Part shown: one piece after another, positions 10,978 through 22,366 of the stretch | Numbering within the stretch: the first letter of the stretch is position 1 | Layout of the letters: every line of letters starts with the position of its first letter | DNA from: Lingula anatina | Lineage: Eukaryota; Brachiopoda; Lingulata; Lingulida; Lingulidae | Direction of reading: 5' to 3' | Length of the DNA: 64,000 nt | Assembly: GCF_001039355.2 (NCBI RefSeq) | Contig: NW_019775810.1 | Span: 120,679 to 184,678 of the forward strand | Program-made: the position numbers and the translations under genes | Notes under the pieces: generated by a model | What the model saw: the letters and a program-made list of their open reading frames with translations, nothing else | Told to the model about the DNA's origin: nothing | Database searches by the model: none

Positions 10978-13900
10978 CTAGTATCCCTGAGGGGAAAAAA
11001 AATGAAAACAAAATAAGAATTCTATAAAGAATTTTTTCTGAAGGCACACGATCAGCTTTAGACTTCTTTATGTCAAAAAAATTAATTTTCCTGGAAATTT
11101 CCACTCTTTGTAATTAAATTTACGAACAAAGTGTACCACATACAAAACCATGTTTTTGAGTTCTGAGTTTCTAGCTGTTTACTGACTTGTAATAAAGAAA
11201 GAATCTGGTGAATCTCAGTTAGAAAAAAATTAAAACTATACACCTAGAAAACAGGTTTATAAATTGTAGTTTTCACTTTGGCTTAGGGTAATAAAAGTGA
11301 AAACAGCTAAAACTTCCAGGAAAATTATCATTTTTTTCTTTTTAGCTCCATTAAGGTCTAACATATAAATATTAGGCCTTAAATTTAACTTAGACATGAA
11401 AATATCTGGGTTTTAGACCTAATCTTTATGGAAGATACTGCTGTAAAATAGCAGCACTTACTGTCCAAAGGTGTAAGTCAGGTCTGGCACACAAGGTATT
11501 TTACAAAATTTTCATCCCCTTCCCCTATATTTCTCTTTTTGTTTTATCAAAATTTAACAGTGTAATCCACAAATAAACTGTTTTCATTGAGTAGGCATAA
11601 TTAACTGAAAATTTTGCTGAAAGTACATGGCTTAAACAAAAGAAAAAAAATAATAATACAATAATGTTATGAGCATAAAACTGAAAATCTTTTTAGAAAT
11701 GACAATCTGAGGAATTCATTAAAACTTTTGAGTTTATTGCTAATCTGACTTACGTTCAAACAAGTAAAAATATTAAAAATGCAGTATCCATATAACAAAC
11801 ACTGCACATAATAAATACTTACATAACCACCTTGTTGGCCGTAGCCACCACCTCCACCGTACGAGTCTCCGTATCCCCCACTGCGTCCACCACCATAATT
11901 GTCACGTCCGCCACCATAGTTGTCACGTCCGCCACCATAGCCACCGCCTCCGTAGCTACCACCCCCGTAACCTCCACCTCCTCCGTAGTCATCACGATCA
12001 CGTCCATAACCACTGCGTCCCCCTCCGTAACCGCCTCCCCCGCGTCCATAACCACCCCCGTAGCCTCCTCTTCCTCTGCCACTAATAACAAGATGTATGA
12101 TTAAATAAAACATTTTTCCACTCATTGTTTTGGTGAGCACGACACGGTACTAGTAACAGTTTTTAAGAGAAATTGAAAGAAAAAAAAATCTCCTTTGAGG
12201 AAATTAATCAACCAGTGAGGTGAAAACATTTACATCTAGTCAGAACCGGAACAAAAAAAAATCTACCAAGCATATTGTCATCTAATGTTAATTGCACTGA
12301 GAGGCAGGTGGAGTGCGGAATATAAGAACCAGTTTTTTTACAGACAATTTACTAGTAAGTACACAGGGGCATACGAAGGGCGTTTTCTGGATCTTCCTGA
12401 AAACTGACAGAATTTTTTAAGTTAACATTGACAGAGGCATCTAATTTTTTTTCTGTCAGAAGACAGTCAAAAATGGAGCATGGATCAACAAAGATAATTT
12501 GGAAGACTGTCAAAAAATAACTCTAGATCCGCCCCTGGTGCAGAAATAGATGTGAAAAGTTGTGTAGAATTATATAAACTTCTTACCCTCTGTAGCCACC
12601 GCCACCCTCACCACGGTCCCTCCTTTGTTGTGCTTGGGACACCTTTATTGTTCTGCCTTCAAATACCTAGAAAAATATCCAAGCTCTTTATACATAAACA
12701 TGGTTCTCCCTTGTATTAGCAACAAAAATATCAAAAGTCTGAATATTAACAGAAGAAACAAAAACTGCCAAACTTATTTCAATCACATGCCTATGGACAA
12801 TATGAGGGTAAAATGTCAAACTGTTGGCTGTTACAGTTTATAATCAGGTTAAAAAAACTTAACTCTTAAAACTGGTCTTAAATTTTTGAAACATTTGCAA
12901 AGTGCTTCTTAAAAAAAAAAGTAGTCTAATACTTCTTTTTATTTACTATTGAGGATTCATCTTGAGATCACTTTTCAGACTAAAAAAGTTATTTTGTGCA
13001 TCAGGCTCCAGTATCATCAAGTGGACTATAATTTTGGACTTAAAATATCCTATTTCTTGATATGGTGACAAAGTTACCTTCAATATCGTCTTACCTGTCC
13101 ATCCATGTCGTCAATAGCTCTCTGGCAAGATTCTGGACTTGCAAATTCAATGAAGCCAAATCCTTTTGACTTGTCTGTGTCTCTGTCACGAACCACAGCA
13201 ACTAGAATGAATGGTACAATGACTTAGAACCAGTCTTCAGTCAAACAATGAGTGTAAGAACTTGTGTAGCAAAAATTACATTTTCCTGGAAATTACAACT
13301 ATTACCTCACCATGATATATCATATTGAAAACCATAAAAACAGTGTTCCATAAAAACAGTGTTTTTACTTTTTTTTTTACTTTTTCCATTGCTCATGTAA
13401 TAGAGATAAAAACTAGTGAATATCATGTCTGAAATTAGAAAATAAGAAGTCTTTAATTTAAAGATTGTGTTTTGTAAATTTTGCAGTGGTTCTAGTATAC
13501 CTAAGTCAGTGATAAAGGGATATAATTTTCCCAGACTTTCAGTTTTTTTTTTTGTAACATCAAAACTGTAATATACTGTATGCTTTACTCTATATTTCTA
13601 ATCACAGATTTGTGAAGTACAGCTACACAAGTGATGATAAAGCAAATAATCTTTAAGTGGAACTTGACTGCAAAAATAATGGCATTCTGCATAAATATCT
13701 GAAAAATGTCCCCAAGTCATTTTTTAATGCCTAAATATCCAGTAAAGCTACACATCTTTCCCAAATGAGACTGTAAATATACATTAATCAGGCCTCAATT
13801 AGAATTAAGTTTGTTTGAAGCATACCTTAATTGGATTTCTTGAGGAAAATAACATTTGGTGGGAAAATCCCACATAGAAAAACATGCATGCCTATCCCTG

Positions 13901-14018
13901 GTCAAACCATGCAATACCTACCTGATGATATCGCTCCATATTTTTTGAACTTCTCTTCCAAACTGCTCTCTGTCGAGTCAAAATTCAAGCTACCCACATA
14001 GATCTTGGAAGCCTCCAT
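10978..14018 (-). CDS. Glycine-rich RRM RNA-binding protein 1 (CIRBP/RBM3-like), GR-RBP1
   Basis: Five coding exons on the minus strand: 13922-14018, 13095-13201, 12587-12666, 11823-12081 and 10978-10986, with GT..AG introns and matching phases, giving 183 aa. Residues about 5-80 form one RRM with RNP2 IYVGSL (6-11) and RNP1 KGFGFIEF (45-52). From about residue 88 the chain is a GGYGG/GRDNYGG low-complexity tail ending GYGY. The family (cold-inducible RBPs, plant GRPs) binds RNA through the RRM and acts in mRNA stability, splicing and translation, often under stress; the tail can drive RGG-type RNA binding and condensation. The ATG is the first after an in-frame-compatible acceptor at 14030. 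A non-coding 5' exon sits at 15139 onward. It is the first of four same-strand paralogues. Confidence 0.88.
12364..12537. mobile_element. hAT-like MITE in GR-RBP1 intron 3
   Basis: A 174-bp segment starting CAGGGGC and ending GCCCCTG. The right end read inward is CAGGGGCGGATCTAGAG, close to common hAT termini. No convincing 8-bp target duplication is visible, so the copy is old or the borders are slightly off. Confidence 0.45.
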
Positions 14019-14029
14019 CGTGGGCTTTT

Positions 14030-15138
14030 CTATTTCAAATAAAATAGAGAAAAATTAAAATGAAATTTAAAAACAAAGTATTATGATTACACATGTATGA
14101 GCACTGCCTGGAGTTTGAAATATTTCACTACACTGGTGGAAATTAAAGATGTTGTTTGAATTGCACTTAGCATATTTCTTTTAAAGGTGATGCTTTTAAT
14201 GGGGATTGTGCACAACATCACAAGTGCCTCATATATATAGACCTGACTGACTCTGGTATAAATAGCCCGTGTCAAAAAATAACATGCAAGCTGATGAGAA
14301 TGGGTAAATTAGAAATCTCCAATATTTCATGCCATAGTCAGCATCACTTCATTCATTAATCACAGAAAGGGATTTTTTATACATATATCATACCCTGACA
14401 TATACCTAGCTGTTCAAATGAATATTTCTGTTATTTTGAAAGGGGGAAATTTCCAATTAAAAAATACACAATTGTCTTCTCTGCTCCACAATAGTGTATG
14501 AACTGTGCATTTTAATCATTTATGGAGTTCACCCAATCTAAGCACCAATTGGCACATGTGCAACCATCCAATAAATATTTATCCTACTTACCATCTTTTT
14601 ATATCCAACAGCAGTATACTGTAGCTTTTTAGTTTTCTGATATTTACTATAGAGAAAAGTTAATAGCGAGGACTTAATTTATTTTATTTGGGACGGGAAA
14701 GCCAGTACATGATTATTTGAAAATCTGTGCCAAACATACACTCTTACTAATACAAATAATAAAGGAATATAAAAATGATCAGTTTTGTTGTCCAAACAGT
14801 CCTTTGTCTGTAAAACGTAAGCATGCATGTGTTCTTTCTCGCACCATTCACTGTCATTTTTTTCAGTGCTGCTTTCAATCAACATTTTGGAAATCAAGCT
14901 TCACTAAGCATTTATCTTCATTGAAATGTGTTATTTCTGTAAATGTGAATGGCCATTTTGTGAAAGAACTTTCACCCCCGGGACACACGCCGTCGAGACA
15001 AAACGCCGGCTTTCTTTAAAACAATACAAGTAAAAACCACTATTGAGCTACCACGGCTAACTAACCAGAATGAGACCCGAGTATCAGACCTTACAGTGAA
15101 TTATTAATTTTATGTTTTTGTCCTTGAAAAGTACTTAC
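14030..15138 (-). other. 5' UTR intron of GR-RBP1
   Basis: The acceptor ends GAAATAG just before the 11-nt leader preceding the ATG. The donor GTAAGT reads on the minus strand at 15138-15133. No other gene is seen here. Confidence 0.6.
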
Positions 15139-15234
15139 ATTATCTTAAAAGAATCAACAAAGCACAACAAAGCGATCCAAACACACATGGACCGCACACA
15201 CGCAAAAGTAACAGTTGGTTTAGGTAGATGGCGC
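15139..15234 (-). promoter_or_regulatory. GR-RBP1 first (non-coding) exon/promoter with CTCF-like core
   Basis: This runs from the 5' UTR donor to a TAGATGGCGC motif (plus strand, 15225-15234; complement GCGCCATCTA). The ten bases fit the CTCF core YAGRKGGCRS exactly. The same motif type occurs at the same place in all four GR-RBP genes. The transcription start itself is not defined. Confidence 0.5.
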
Positions 15235-16629
15235 GCTGAAGCTACGCTACGCAACTCTAGAGGTCGGGGTTGAACAGCGGGATCCAAGAGAAGCCAATAC
15301 AAAGGTGCACATACTACACTTTAAACAAGTCATTAAACGAGCTCACTTACATGTAACGCGTGAAATAAATTACCTTGTATAAGCCGCAATCAAATAAGAG
15401 TGTTATAATCATAAGTGCCATTTATTAAAACGCAAGCTATCACAGATCATTTCAAGCCAAGCAGGATCTTTCTCAAAAGGACAAGTCAAACAAGTTAATG
15501 GTTGTACTTAAAATTTTTTTTTTCAAAATTGTCACTTTAAAAGTTCTTGCAGTAAAGATTTATCAAACTTTGTATTTAAACTATGAGAAAACAATGAAAT
15601 GTGTCCATTCGAACATAATAATTACATCTAAAACTACAGACAGTGAATGTACCATTTTGATACAGAGTGCATTGCACTAAATCATCTCACAATCAAAATG
15701 GCACAATTCATATTTCAGTCAACTTCAAGACGTGATGACATGAAATTATTTTGTTGACAAATTAATTAACTGTCTCTCAATTCCACTTCATGAAATACAC
15801 TCATAATATAGATAATCAACAAACTTGAAAGCATTAAAATTATCATCATCCATTTATTTATAAAAAGAAGTTCCACAAATACATTTTATGTTGCCACGGT
15901 CTCATCTTTGTGAAAAAGGAAAAAAATACCTTTGCAAGTATGGAAAATATAGCCTCTAGATTAGTGAAATCTTTAATTTTAACTTTTGTTAACTTATAAA
16001 TGTTGTAGTGTTCAATAAGAATGTTACTGAAAGCTGTGAAATTCAACACAACTGACAACATGTACAACAAGCCAAAAATAAATAAAACTTCTTCTCAAGG
16101 GAGGTCTATGCACAAGGTCTCTCTATACATTCAATGTTAAATTCTCAAAATAATGGTCCTTTTAAAACTGTTCTTTATCTGCTCTCCAGTTTGTCACATT
16201 TACAAGTCACTATGTACAAAACACTATCAATGCCAGCAAAGTGGAGAAAAACCAGCTGCTGGACTCGAATACACTTTGATCTTTCAGCAACAAAATTTTT
16301 GCGCACTGTCACTAGCACTACCTTATACATAATAAAAGGTCAGTCTTTTAACAATTTAAAGTTGAAGTAGGTGAATCAGAAACTGACTAGTCTGTTAGTT
16401 GTGTTCAATAATAATTTTTTTTCTTTTAAAATGAGTAATAATAGACTTGTATAATCAGACTAGATGCATTGCAGGAAGTCGAGGTGTCCTATGGCACGCT
16501 TTACATCCAAAATGTGCCTCTAAATGCCGACCAAGGTCTTAAGTTGCTGCAGTTGGTATATCGCCCACTGTGGTGAAAATACTATCTTCTTGTTGACAAC
16601 ACCTTTAACCGAGGAGTCCGACTAAAACT
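15235..16629. other. GR-RBP1/GR-RBP2 intergenic region and GR-RBP2 3' UTR
   Basis: On the minus strand an acceptor (ATTTTACAG) at 16630 starts a likely 3' UTR exon of GR-RBP2. A minus-strand AATAAA near 15853 may end it. No protein-coding gene is supported. Confidence 0.4.
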
Positions 16630-17023
16630 GTAAAATAGAATTTTTAATTTTTTTAGTGAACGAGGAGAAAAGAAAATCACAATATATTCCTGTACAAAAA
16701 AGTAAACAAACATATCAACAATTGATTTAAAAAATCAAACATACAAGCCACATGAGTGGAAAATAACCTGAAAATAACCTGAAAAACACATAAACATAAT
16801 GCTGTAGCTAGAACTTATCTTTTCACCCTGTTGCAAAGAAAATGGCCTTATAAAGACAAACAAGTAAATAAATTCACGCCATAACCAAAAGACCTGTACA
16901 ATGATGTCTGTGTTCCATATTTAGTAAGCCATCAAGTCCGAGACACAGTTAATCAAAATTTGTCTGCATTTCCTTTCAGTAACAAGTCGCACTCGTACAA
17001 GTAAAGCTTTGTATACTTACAAT

Positions 17024-17768
17024 TTAAAAACCTCCGCTATATCCGCCACTACGTCCGCCTCCATATCCACTGTCATTGTAACCACTGTCACCATATCCAC
17101 CGCCTCCACTTCCGTAGCCACCACCACCACTTCCGTAGCTGCCACCACCGCTTCCATAACTGCCGCCACCCCTTCCATAGCCGCCACTACCATAGCCACT
17201 GCCTCCGTAGTTGCCTCCGCCAAATCCGCCGCCATCACGTCTCCCTCCATAACCACCTCCTCTCCCACCGCGGAAGCCACCGCCTCTGCCCCTGAAATTA
17301 TGAAAATACTAATCACATTTCTGTTGTCAACAAAAAATGTAAACACAGTGACTTGACTATCAAAGCATCCAGTGTAACTATGTAGTCCTTATATGATAAT
17401 GATACTTCAGAATAAAAAGAACCACCAAGTGACATATGAAAGTGAGTTTTCTACCAGCACTCACTAATTTAAAAACAAAAATGCTCTTACATCTGGCTTG
17501 CTGAGAAGTGCTCAACCAGAGCACTGATAATAAATTGCTGGGATAAAGTCTATTCTCAGCGAGCCCAGATGTGCAACCACAATCATTAGTATTAGAAGTA
17601 GACTATCTCAACAATGAATAGGATAAATTTTATGTTGTAATCTGAAACAAGGATGAAATGACAAACCACCTACCCTCGGTATCCTCCTCCCTCTTTGTTT
17701 TGTGCCGGGTTGACCTTTAGCGTTCTTCCTTCAAAATTCTTAAAAAAGACGAAAACGAGTAACTAAGT

Positions 17769-17863
<95 letters not shown>

Positions 17864-18478
17864 GCTAATACATTCAATTTTTATGTTTCTTTGACTTGTG
17901 GCCCTGGTGGACTGTGTCCACCTCTTCAACCTGCCTTTATGTATGTATTTTGTACTTTAAAAATGTGGTCCATCAATGTTATACATTTTGATCAGTGTTG
18001 TTACAAGTGGTCAAGCTTGTCCTCTTACCTGACCATCCATTCCTGAAATGGCTTTCTGACAGTCCTCCTGGTTTTCAAACTCAACAAAGGCGTATCCCCT
18101 CGAACGGCCAGTCTCTCGGTCGGTGATCACCTTGGCTGAAATCAAATATGCAAATCACCGAGAATTTAACAGGTTGTTTTCAATTCAATCAATAAATAGC
18201 AAACTCCTTTCTTTAATCTGTATGCAGCATTTGATAAGCACACTCACAAAGTAAATAAATAAGACTCAATAACAAAACTTATACCAAAATAACCAAAAAG
18301 TGCTGAACTCTGACACATTCTTTTCCTTATAAGGTTTTCTTTCAACATTAGAGCAAACAATGGGATAATAAATATTACCAGATCTGACACAGCCATAGTT
18401 TGAGAACTCTTCCTCTAATCTTCTGTCGTCTACATCGTAGCTCAAATTTCCAACATAGACCTTGCTTGAATCTACCAT
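17024..18478 (-). CDS. Glycine-rich RRM RNA-binding protein 2, GR-RBP2
   Basis: Four coding exons (18379-18478, 18029-18135, 17674-17738, 17024-17291) give 179 aa. The RRM has RNP2 VYVGNL (7-12) and RNP1 RGYAFVEF (46-53). The tail is Gly/Ser/Tyr-rich with repeated YGSGGG-type units and ends YSGGF. Intron phases and the 107-nt second exon match GR-RBP1. The stop (17024-17026) lies only 3 nt before a GTAAGT donor, so transcripts may carry a 3' UTR intron ending at 16630; that distance is too short for classical nonsense-mediated decay. Intron 2 holds a long AT microsatellite. Same inferred role as its paralogues: RRM-mediated RNA binding with a low-complexity tail. Confidence 0.87.
17772..17859. 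repeat. (AT)n microsatellite
   Basis: About 88 bp of uninterrupted AT in GR-RBP2 intron 2. Expected to be length-polymorphic. Confidence 0.95.
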
Positions 18479-18706
18479 TTTAACGGTAGATGTCAGAAAT
18501 GGCTGAAAATAACAAAAAACGTCTGTTGAGTTTTTTATGGGTTAAATGCATGTTTTAAGACCTAATAAAAACCTTCATTTCTCAGGTGTTTTTGCACTTT
18601 TCATAATTATCCTCAAATTCTCAATGATAACCTTATTCATTTTTCCCCAATTATTCTGTGAAATTTGACATTATTTTCTACTAGAGTCAAGGTTTCCAGT
18701 CAGTTA

Positions 18707-18708
<2 letters not shown>

Positions 18709-18792
<84 letters not shown>
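18709..18792. repeat. (AC)n microsatellite
   Basis: About 84 bp of pure CA dinucleotide repeat in the 5' UTR intron of GR-RBP2. Confidence 0.95.
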
Positions 18793-18794
<2 letters not shown>

Positions 18795-18946
18795 TGTCTT
18801 TGCAAAACTGAAGATCCTATTAACTGATGAAAGTATGGTAATTATTCCATCTTTTCAAAGGGGGCAAAATGTAAATTTTACAGACCCTGTATTTTTCGGT
18901 CATAATTTCTTAATCTTTGTGAATTCCTACTGAATTCAAATTCAAA

Positions 18947-19001
18947 CTCTGGTTTTCAAACTCAACAAAGGCCTATCCCCTCGAACAGCCAGTCTCTCGG
19001 T
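18947..19001 (-). pseudogene. Ghost fragment of GR-RBP2 exon 2
   Basis: About 55 bp nearly identical to part of exon 2 (18064-18118), with two substitutions and one short indel visible in the best-matching part. In the exon-2 frame the tyrosine codon of RNP1 has become TAG, so it cannot encode an RRM. It lies in the 5' UTR intron, 150 bp from the CA repeat. Confidence 0.75.
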
Positions 19002-19246
19002 AGCAATAAATTTAAAAAGCTGGCTGCTCTTTAGTTCTACTCTATGCAGGAAAAGCACCACAAATACTGTACAGAAATACACTTTTTTTTTTCAATCATA
19101 AAATGATGTTTCTGAAAGTTTGATAATTTTTGTCCACTGAAAAGATTGAGTAATTACTGTATATAGATCAGGATTGTCAACAGTGTGTCATTATTCTGCT
19201 GATATTGTAATCTGACCATTTAATTTTTTTTCTCTTTTTTTAACTT

Positions 19247-19270
19247 GGGGGGGGGGGGGGGGGGGGGGGG
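19247..19270. repeat. G homopolymer
   Basis: An uninterrupted run of 24 G, possible G-quadruplex-forming DNA and an unreliable spot for sequencing. Confidence 0.9.
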
Positions 19271-20310
19271 CAGCATTTATTTTTGATTTGCCTGTAACAC
19301 TTGGTAGTTAAATAGAACTGTTTACTATATACTGTATGTACTATGCTATGTATTTGTGTACTATATGTCAAGCTGCATATCGCTATGCACATGAATATGA
19401 ACAATAAAATACTGCCTGGTGCATTGTCTCAGGACCTTCATCATGGCTCGTCTTATTTATTCAGTGCCTGCTTCCTAATTTTGAAACAGTTTGTTGCCAT
19501 CAAAAACCAGAAAAAAAAAATCTGATGGATGGCAAGAAAATTGATTAACAATCTTATTTAGAAAACTAGTGAAACAAAATAGTGGCCCACTCCATATCAT
19601 CATTCTCTTGTTGCAAATTTTTCCTTAAAACAGTAATTTTCAAAGAGTGTATATGTTTATCATAAATTTATTTACTGAAATAGTCACAAAACAGTCAATG
19701 GACCATTTGAGAAACTGCAGTTTTTTCCGTACACCCTAATTTTAGTGAGTAAATAAAGTACTGATATCATACACAAGATGTAATTTACTATCATTAAGCT
19801 GGGCAAACAAACTGTGAATTAAAACACCCATAATCATTAACTTCTATCTTCTATATACGTATATCAAATCAATCAATGAATAAAATTTTAGCTAAAGTTT
19901 TAGTTCCACACTCCTCTAAACACGATCCTTTCCAATCCCAGACAACGGTCCCCCCAGACAAAGAAGAATTTGGGCGCTAAATATGGAGTCAATAAAATTA
20001 AGTTATACTTCTCATTTGGTAAATCCATATAAACGATATATAAGAACAAACTATCCATACTTGTTAAAAGAAACCCAAAGTTTCCGGAAAGTGGAATAAA
20101 ATAAAGGGATATGTCTGAAGTTTTACTAAATTTTGGTCCCCATTGTTGAACGTAGGGCTTAGCCGAAGACGGCAGAAAATTTGTCGGCATCATTTCAAAA
20201 CGGTCTAAATGCGTGCTTTATCCTACATGTGAAAGCAAAATATATGAAAACTTAAACTTTGTAATCGACTTAAACTTATTTTCTATAGAATATGCAATAT
20301 ATTTACTTAC

Positions 20311-20402
20311 AATTTCTGTTTTGAAACGACAAAGAGCGTTTACCGGTACGATCACCACATGGGCAGCATGCACAAGAGAGTGATGCCAACGGTAGATGGC
20401 GC
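20311..20402 (-). promoter_or_regulatory. GR-RBP2 first exon/promoter with CTCF-like core
   Basis: This runs from the first 5' UTR donor to TAGATGGCGC at 20393-20402 (plus strand), the same ten bases as in front of GR-RBP1 and GR-RBP3. The flanks are otherwise diverged. Confidence 0.5.
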
Positions 20403-22366
20403 GACATGAGAAAATCGGCACGAAAGGTGGCGCTGAGAGTCAAGATAAAATCGCTAAAGTAGTAAACTGACAACTTGTCAATAAATAACAAATACATAAG
20501 TGCAATAAAGGCGCTGAGAAATAGACATAACACTGATTATTTTTTAATATAAAATATGCTTTAAAGAGGCAAATTAACTTTACTAGAAAGTTGATCATCG
20601 CAAGTTTAGAATATTCTCACATCAGTTTCAGTCAGGAATTAAATTTTTTGCTAGTCGAAGCACACAGTACCCCTTTCATCAAAATAATGAAAAATTAATA
20701 GAAAGGCCCATTTTAAAGAACGTGCTTAACATCAGTTTCAATCTTATTTGTACTGAGTTTGGGTTTTTAATACTTCAAGATTCAGATATCAGTTACTAGA
20801 CCCTGCCCAGTTTGAGGTCCTTTTCATGGTAATTCAAATATTCTTTTCACGAAGTGTCACCTTTACTGAAATCACCATGTCTTTACTTCCACCGAAATCC
20901 CTATCATTTTAAAATCAAACAAAAGTAAAATTGATTTTCAAACAATTATTGCATAAAAAAATGAAGAACAGCATAAAGCTCCCAAATGTTTATTTCAATA
21001 AAAGAAAGACTCACAATTACACCAAGTTTGTTGACTTGATTATGGAAATGACTATCAAAACACTGACATACCAAAGAAGGCAAGAGACAATGACTTTGCT
21101 ACCCTTTCTTTATAAACACTTATCACACATGAAAAATGAATGTACCAATATCAACTAAAGACTGCAAAATAATCATAATAATACTAAAACAATCCTTAAA
21201 TATAAAACTTGGAAGTATAATACAACTACCAAAAGAGTGAACAGCTTACTTTTCATTGTGATACAGATATTATACACACTTTCAAAGAACCATTCTTTGT
21301 GACTTGTTATACATTCATATACAAAACTATACACTCATTGTCTCGCATCTTATAGATTTTTATTATACTTTGCATTCAAGCTACAGTTATGTACAAAATA
21401 TAAATGTCAGAACATCAGTCCAACTGCTGGAGTTATCCAAGTAACTTGCTTGATACAAAGCAACTTTAAAATATTGGACAACCCTCAGTGATCTATGAAT
21501 GTACAAAAACTGATAAACAAAATAAAAGGACCACATGAAGTCGAGTCAACATTTCAATACTTCAGTCCACAGGCAAGTTCATTTCACATACTTTTTTTTT
21601 GTCTTGGGAGTCAATTTCATATGTTATTGTTCAAAGGACTGCACTTACAATTTCAACTGTGTAAAACCAAAGCATTTTTCCATAGCAATGCTCACGAGCA
21701 ACACTTTTATCTGCAGGTAAAAAGGCATGGAATGCATGTAACCATTCACTCGGATAGAGTGGTCTTGAGGATGCCAAAATAAATTTGGGGTGGGGGGGGT
21801 GGGGGTGGTGCTGAATCAGTTCCTTTGAGATATACAGAAGTCTAAAAAAGTCACCAATGTTGTTAAGCAATCCATTCCCACTCTATGAAGGAGATATAAA
21901 ACACGTTTTCAGCACTAGATTTCTGATGGACTCCTCTGGCTGAACCAAGTCAAGAGTTTCACCAAAGAAATGCAACAGAACACAGTTTCCCCCCTGTAGA
22001 TACTAACCCAAGTATAGGTCTTCCATGCTGATAGAGGACTTGGGCAAATAAAAACTTTTAAAGGTGCAAAACGTCACAAAAGCACTCTGCAATCTGTGAC
22101 GGCAAATGGTGGCGTGAGTAACTCTTTGACACTTGTGAAAATGAGTCTGCATTTGGACGACGAAGACTGTGAACAGCACTTAGAGATGGCACCCCTCTGT
22201 CTCATCTCATAGTTAAACAATGCTGTCTAAGAAAGTTGAAGGAAAAATACTCTTGGAAACTAAATTGTTCATGTATGACACCTGCAGTAAAGGTGCATAA
22301 CTCAGTGTAAAGAGATGTTCTTTTTTACTCCTCTATTCTTCTTACACTGGAAATCACTGAACTGAG
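20403..22366. other. GR-RBP2/GR-RBP3 intergenic region and GR-RBP3 3' UTR
   Basis: This probably contains the long 3' UTR of GR-RBP3; a minus-strand AATAAA near 20989 could end it. Short frames here have no recognisable features. Confidence 0.4.

Larger units (their letters stand above)
8850..12256. repeat. Duplicated block, copy 2 (continuous with full GR-RBP1)
   Basis: This is collinear with 4404-8790 but lacks the 0.95-kb transposon. It runs without interruption into the RRM exons of GR-RBP1, so it is the better template for that gene's 3' half. Confidence 0.8.
18503..20310 (-). other. 5' UTR intron of GR-RBP2
   Basis: The acceptor (TTATTTTCAG) lies 24 nt upstream of the ATG and the GTAAGT donor complement is at 20305-20310. 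It contains a CA microsatellite, an exon-2 relic and a G24 run, but no gene. Confidence 0.6.
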
